Source of the DNA: Cytospora piceicola
Taxonomy: Eukaryota; Ascomycota; Sordariomycetes; Diaporthales; Cytosporaceae
Assembly: GCA_023375675.1 (NCBI GenBank)
Contig: JALQBC010000027.1
Span: forward strand, 372,001-436,000
DNA: 64,000 nucleotides
Direction of reading: 5' to 3'
Shown: positions 59,278 through 64,000 of the stretch, in pieces
Position numbering within the stretch: the stretch's first letter is position 1
Layout: every line of letters starts with the position of its first letter
Notes under the pieces: generated by a model
Database searches by the model: none
What the model was told of the DNA's origin: nothing
Seen by the model: only the letters and a program-made list of their open reading frames with translations
Position numbers and translations under genes: made by a program

Positions 59278-60890
59278 GATTCGAAGATCGCCGGATCCAC
59301 TTGGGATGTTGGAATCGAGCTCGGAAACGGCAACCATATGCACGGGATCTCGTACTGCACTTGCGGACAGCAGAATGACAGAAACCTCGAGACTTGAACG
59401 AGGTTGACGTCAATTGCTCCAACTGATATTCCGACTGCCTCTTCAACGTCGAGTACGGCTGCTCGGGGCCGTAGTCATGCTCCACGATTGGGACTTCAGT
59501 GGTCGTCTCAGCGCGCATTGTCAGACTTGACCCTAACATATGAATTTGTCCCAAACAGCGGCAGTTGGTCCCGCTTGCTGAAGATGTGCTATCTGCCCTT
59601 TGAGAACGGGCCTGAGCTGAGACCCCGCTGTAAGCCGGTCCATGGCTACATGGATGAACTAACGCCATTGAACAAAGACTGTCAGTGTCGGAGCAGCTCT
59701 GATGCGGAAATCTTGGGCCTCGTACAAAAGGTCGACGCCGGCAGGACTCTACAAGGAGTCGGTCAGCAGAGCGGCTGAGGGAGGTTGAATTGGTCGATAT
59801 CTCCGGTAATTAGGGAATAAGAGAAGATGTGACAAATGTGACCATCTCGTGTTCATTGATATGCGACATCAATGGATTCAATGAGCTCGTCACTTGACCG
59901 GCCTGCCGCGACGAAACACCGAGCGCGCGATGAATGCAACTTGGAACCCCAGTGCCTGGGCGATGTAAGAATGTACCTGTAAGTACTTTAGCTTCACTCG
60001 TGTAGGACGAAGGAGGAAATTGAGTTCAATAATATATCTTTGCATGTGGACGGCTAACAACGGTTGCGGCGGCATCGAGGAAGGCCTGCTCAGCAAAGTT
60101 CAAGCCACATGTCCAGATAGCCAGGGGCTGTTCCAGTGTCGAACATATCGAGTGGGCGCTGCGCAATCGGATGTATACCTAAGTAGGTACTCCGCACAGC
60201 TTCGCTCTCCTCACAACACCGAAGCTGAAAAGTGCTGTCGATCGGGGCTCTAAGCCAGTCGGACAAAATATCAGGAAGAGTGTTTCGCCCTCTGAATGCT
60301 GTAGCTTCACACAAGTGCTACTCGAGATTTGGTTGCGTCGTGGCCGCATGAACTTAGAAGCGGACGCCGCTCCCAAAGTGGTGGTTGTGCTTGTGTACAT
60401 GGATACAGTACGGATGTCGTCACACTTGCAACATATGAGGCCACATAGGTGTACCGTCGAGGTCCGAGCAAGGGAGGCCTGGGAGGGTAGCCCACATGGT
60501 ACAAGAAGCCAGCAAGCCTGACAAGATAAACGGGTCAATGAGGCCGAGGTGACGGGCGGTCTATCCATCTCGCGATGCTCTCCTCGGGCCTGATGAAGGT
60601 TGAGGGCACAGCAGAGAGAGCCGCCACGCCGTCTGGCTGTGTGTTGCTGAGTCCGGTTGTGAACGTGACTCGTGTTGGGGAAGCAAATGTCGCTGTCCAA
60701 GCACGACGTCGTGAGAACGACCCGACTCAGACGTCCAACCGGGCTGGCAGTAGCGCGGCCCCCGGCGGCGGCAAACCACCTGACCGCTTGCCAGTTAGCC
60801 ACGGCAGTAGCCAGGGTCCGCTGTCTACTCTCCACTTGGGAGGAGCGTCTGGACATTTGTTGTCGACCGACCAAGCAAATCGGGATTTAC

Positions 60891-60937
60891 AGACGGACAG
60901 ACGGATAGACGGATAGACAGACAGACGGACGGACAAG
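60891..60937. repeat. GACA/GACG/GATA tetranucleotide microsatellite
   Basis: About eleven imperfect 4-bp units (AGAC, GGAC, AGAC, GGAT and similar), non-coding. Confidence 0.9.
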
Positions 60938-62000
60938 ACTGGACTGAACAAGACAGCGCTGAATGCTGCATGCTGTGGACCTCCGAAGATAAGGCAAAGG
61001 GCGGGTCCAAACGGAATGGATTTTGTTTTATTTCCGGCGTGCAGCCGGAGCGGCAAGCCCGCTAAGGAGGTCCAATTATGGTGATGGCAAGGACGTACAT
61101 ACTCTTCTACCTACTAAGTACCGGTACTGTAGGTTTGCTTGTGTACATATGTACTGTGAGTCTGCGACTGTGTGCTTTGGAGATGGTGGATCTTGCCTGC
61201 ATATGCTGCATCCTGTCTGTTCGACCGGCCGGTGGATATTTGTCTTGGTGGTCTGGTGGTGAGTTTGGGATTATCGTTGCATCCTTGTTGGAGAGAGTTG
61301 CTGCTGCATTGCACCTCACCTGTGCGTCTGTCCCATCGCGGCAGGTGATTGGGATTTTGTGGACTTGCACTGGCAGGACTGGACTGATACTGCCTGATCG
61401 TCGACTTGGTTTCTGCATCTCTCTTGCTGTGGGGAGGGGGAGCCCTGGCAGATGAGTTCATGACGGTGGACGACGTGTTCGCAGCAAGACAGAAGACAGG
61501 AGAAGGCGGCGTGGGAAACCCATCCACCATCCCCCATCCACTTTGAATGTCGGTCTCGTGAGTCGTGACAGCTCGCGAGCTTCCGATACCCTGGTCCTTG
61601 GATCGGTGAGGAGGAACAATAAATCAAGGTAGCCACAAAGGAGGGGTGCATGGAGTGGCTTTGGCCTTACCCAAAGCAGCATCAACCTCTCTACTTCAAC
61701 TCCACCATTGGCCGTGCAATATTGTGGTTGTTGCTGGAAATGGCGATAATATCACTTATCCATAGGAGGATACTACTGTTCCACAGCAGGAACCATAGCC
61801 AAAGCTGCATACCGACTTCCAAGACATGGCAGCTCACAGTATAACGCAGGGTCAACGCCTGAAGCGGTCTGGACAGTTGGTTGGTCTCCGTTAAACCTCC
61901 TCCTGCCCGGCTTTGCTACATACATACTACAACAGTCCCCCGTCATCACAAATCACAGTAGGCCACTCACAGGAAGCGGTCAGACACATAGCTGAGTAGC

Positions 62001-62056
62001 AGGTAGGTGGTCTACCTAGGTAGGTACCTAGCGTGCCTAGGAGGTACCCAGGTATG
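62001..62056. repeat. CCTAGG-family palindrome cluster
   Basis: The densest example in the window: AGGTAGGTGGTCTACCTAGG, then TAGGTACCTAG, GCCTAGGAGGTACC and CAGGTATG, all built from CCTAGG/GGTACC half-sites. Confidence 0.85.
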
Positions 62057-63272
62057 TGGTACGGATTACATCAGTGTCACAGTGATGGAAGGGCTGCGTT
62101 TCCAGCCAGCGCGTTGTTGGACCGGGCAAGTGTGCGGCAAGTTTGCGTGTCCATTCAACCAACGAATGCGGGGAGCCAATGGTGATGCGGTTAGTACATA
62201 TCTGAAACGGGTGCGCTTCTGAGGAACGGCATCGTCTCCAGTGAGCCAAGCTGGAAAAGAATTGGTTGACGAAAACAAAGGTGGCGTTTATTATCGCGGT
62301 ACTGCAGGCCGTATGGTTACAGCTCCGAGACGCGTAATGCTCCTCTAACCTCGTGCTACATAGTACGCACCTAGGTATGTACATACACAGTACCTGCCCG
62401 CCGTTCGTTAATCCGTAGCTCCGCGAAGCTACCAGGCTACCTACTGTGTAGTGTATGTAGTGTATGTACTTAGTAGGTATGCAAGATCGGGAAAGCTAAC
62501 CTTGGTTGGGTTTGGGTGACATTGGGAAGATTCGGTGTACCTACTGTGTAAGTAGGATCGCAGTGTTACTTTCTCATCCTGGGGAAATATGAAATAGTTG
62601 TCAATCAAAATTGTCAACCTTGGCTGGTAGCGACGATCGGGGGGGCTACCCAGGTATTATATCATTACTGCTGATTAGAGGAATGGGACATCTGGGGGCT
62701 GTTCCAGTATTACAGTATTCCGAGTACGTGGCCACTGAAGTATCCAGTGATATAAACCAGAGTTTCGAGAAAACCGGATTGTTGATAGAGGTTCATTTCG
62801 ATTTGACAGGAAGTGGGTGCCTCTTTGCCTGCTCAGATTCGCTAAAAAAAAGGCTGTTCGAAGATTGTCAGCAGGGGATAATTGACAATGATCGATCTAC
62901 CTCTCATTGAGGATCATCCGGTTTGTCCGTACCGCGGGCTGATGAAAGGTACCGTACGCAGTAAACATCCAGAGCTTTTGGAAGGAGGAACCTTGAAAGT
63001 CTCAGTGGGGCGTGGGGTGCGCACGTAGTGCCTTCTAGGGTACTTAGGCCTGCTAGGTACTTACAGTAGGTACTGAAGGTATACGGTGGGGATCTGAACG
63101 GGCCACTAAATTGCATGCAGCCACTAATCGACAGGGATTAGGAACACAACTCAAATATGGATCCGTATTTCCCTTGCGTCTGTTGACTCCATGTTCCTGC
63201 AACTGTTCCAAGGTTCTTGTTTCTTGGAAAATGCAACCGGTACGGAGGAAACCGTACATACACCCGTATGCA

Positions 63273-63290
63273 CATACATACATACATACA
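63273..63290. repeat. CATA microsatellite
   Basis: Four to five CATA units in non-coding DNA. Confidence 0.85.
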
Positions 63291-64000
63291 TTTGACAGTA
63301 GCACGACAAGTGGACCCCCCATCATGCTCAAAAAAAACGGATGAGGAGCAAAGGAGCAACAACTTGAAGGAGCAGCAATCCGCAATGAAGCTGCGTAAGA
63401 GAGCTGCAAGCTGCTGCAGGCTGCAGGCTGCAACTAACATCCAATTCCAGCCCAGCCTGGCCTGCGTTTTCCTGTCTTGTCCACTATCCCGCATCGCCAG
63501 CTCATCCCTCCCAGGTCATTCGTCCTTTGACTTACAGTACCCTTGAACCAAACGCCAGTTGAAAGTCAGTCCCCCCGCCAGCCCGCCTGGGCATCGCCTG
63601 TCTGGTCGACGACAAACCTCGCCTCATCCGCTCGTATCGTCTTACTGCCAATGCTGTCTTCTGATTGAATGGGCGGCTGTTTCGTATTCCCCTTAGTCTA
63701 CCTAGGTATCGTGCAGTATCTATTTTCAAATGTGTGCGTTTGCTTGCCACTCAGGGCATACCTCTCTCATCAGCCAGCCCTCCTTGCAAATCTTTCAATC
63801 TCTTGTTCTTGTCCGTGTTTGTTGCATGTAGTGTGTGGTATTTCTTCTAAACCTGTTTACACTTACAGCAGTGTGCGAGCGGCAGAGATTGCCTATTTCC
63901 TGCAGGATTACCAGCTCCTTTCTTCTTGACCACCTACTTACGGACTACCTATTCCTACTACTGCTCCGGAGTCAAGGCAGTTGTTTCTCATCATCATCAT

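Larger units (their letters stand above)
59278..64000. other. Right-hand 4.7 kb without a confident gene
   Basis: ORFs here (for example 231 codons minus, 60179-60874; 125 codons plus, 61078-61455) have no recognisable domain and overlap others in several frames. A GACA/GACG/GATA tetranucleotide tract lies at 60891-60937, a CATA tract at 63273-63290, and CCTAGG-family clusters at 62001-62056, near 62369 and near 63700. The last 500 bp is pyrimidine-rich and could be the promoter/5'UTR of a plus-strand gene beyond the edge. Confidence 0.45.

Noticed and set aside
59249..59668. 139-codon minus-strand ORF overlapping tRNA-Lys
   Set aside because: Its C-terminal part is the 5' part of the tRNA gene read as protein; only its N-terminal stretch is kept as a separate weak observation.
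1..64000. Secondary-metabolite or effector gene cluster
   Set aside because: No polyketide synthase, peptide synthetase, terpene cyclase, P450 cluster or pathway transporter is present, and the genes are housekeeping or singletons of mixed function.
1..64000. Intact transposable elements
   Set aside because: I found no transposase, integrase, reverse transcriptase frame or paired long terminal repeats; only microsatellites and the short palindromic family are visible.

Overview
The window is nuclear DNA of a filamentous ascomycete (Pezizomycotina, most likely Sordariomycetes). Genes carry short introns (about 50-190 nt) with GT..AG ends and TACTAAC/CTGAC-type branch sites, two tRNA genes contain introns after position 37, and the families are typical of moulds: an Rsm22-type mitoribosome factor, CRY-DASH with an RGG tail, an Est1-type protein and a GH17 glucanase. 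I cannot name the species. Where introns occur I give exon coordinates, which I assigned by hand from splice signals and reading phase.

Layout. 1-7.3 kb is a compact gene block: RSM22-like (minus, cut by the left edge), a thioredoxin with a hydrophobic tail (minus), a divergently transcribed SPOUT-type RNA methyltransferase (plus), and a low-complexity Pro/Ser-rich protein (minus). After about 4 kb without a convincing gene comes a three-exon UPF1/NAM7-like superfamily 1 helicase (11.3-14.4 kb, plus). Another 4.6 kb gap precedes CRY-DASH (19.0-21.2 kb, plus), which converges on a mitochondrial/membrane hotdog thioesterase (22.0-23.0 kb, minus). After a 7.9 kb gap lies an Est1-type DNA/RNA-binding protein (30.9-33.4 kb, plus).

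33.4-47.7 kb is strikingly gene-poor. It holds one intron-containing tRNA-Ile(TAT), one weakly supported multi-exon gene model (41.65-42.32 kb) and a few orphan ORFs. Then come a C2H2 zinc-finger/AT-hook protein (47.7-49.4 kb, minus), a secreted GH17 beta-1,3-glucanase (51.0-51.9 kb, minus), a small atypical protein kinase (57.1-58.2 kb, minus) and an intron-containing tRNA-Lys(CTT) (59.2 kb, minus). The last 4.7 kb shows only microsatellites and possibly the promoter of a gene beyond the right edge.

The genes do not form an obvious operon-like or secondary-metabolite cluster. Shared themes are mitochondrial function (RSM22-like, thioesterase, perhaps the thioredoxin) and nucleic-acid handling (SPOUT methyltransferase, helicase, CRY-DASH, Est1-like, zinc finger). 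The most unusual feature at window scale is a dispersed palindromic motif built on CCTAGG (TACCTAGGTA and tandem versions), seen at about 20 places, always outside the confidently called exons.
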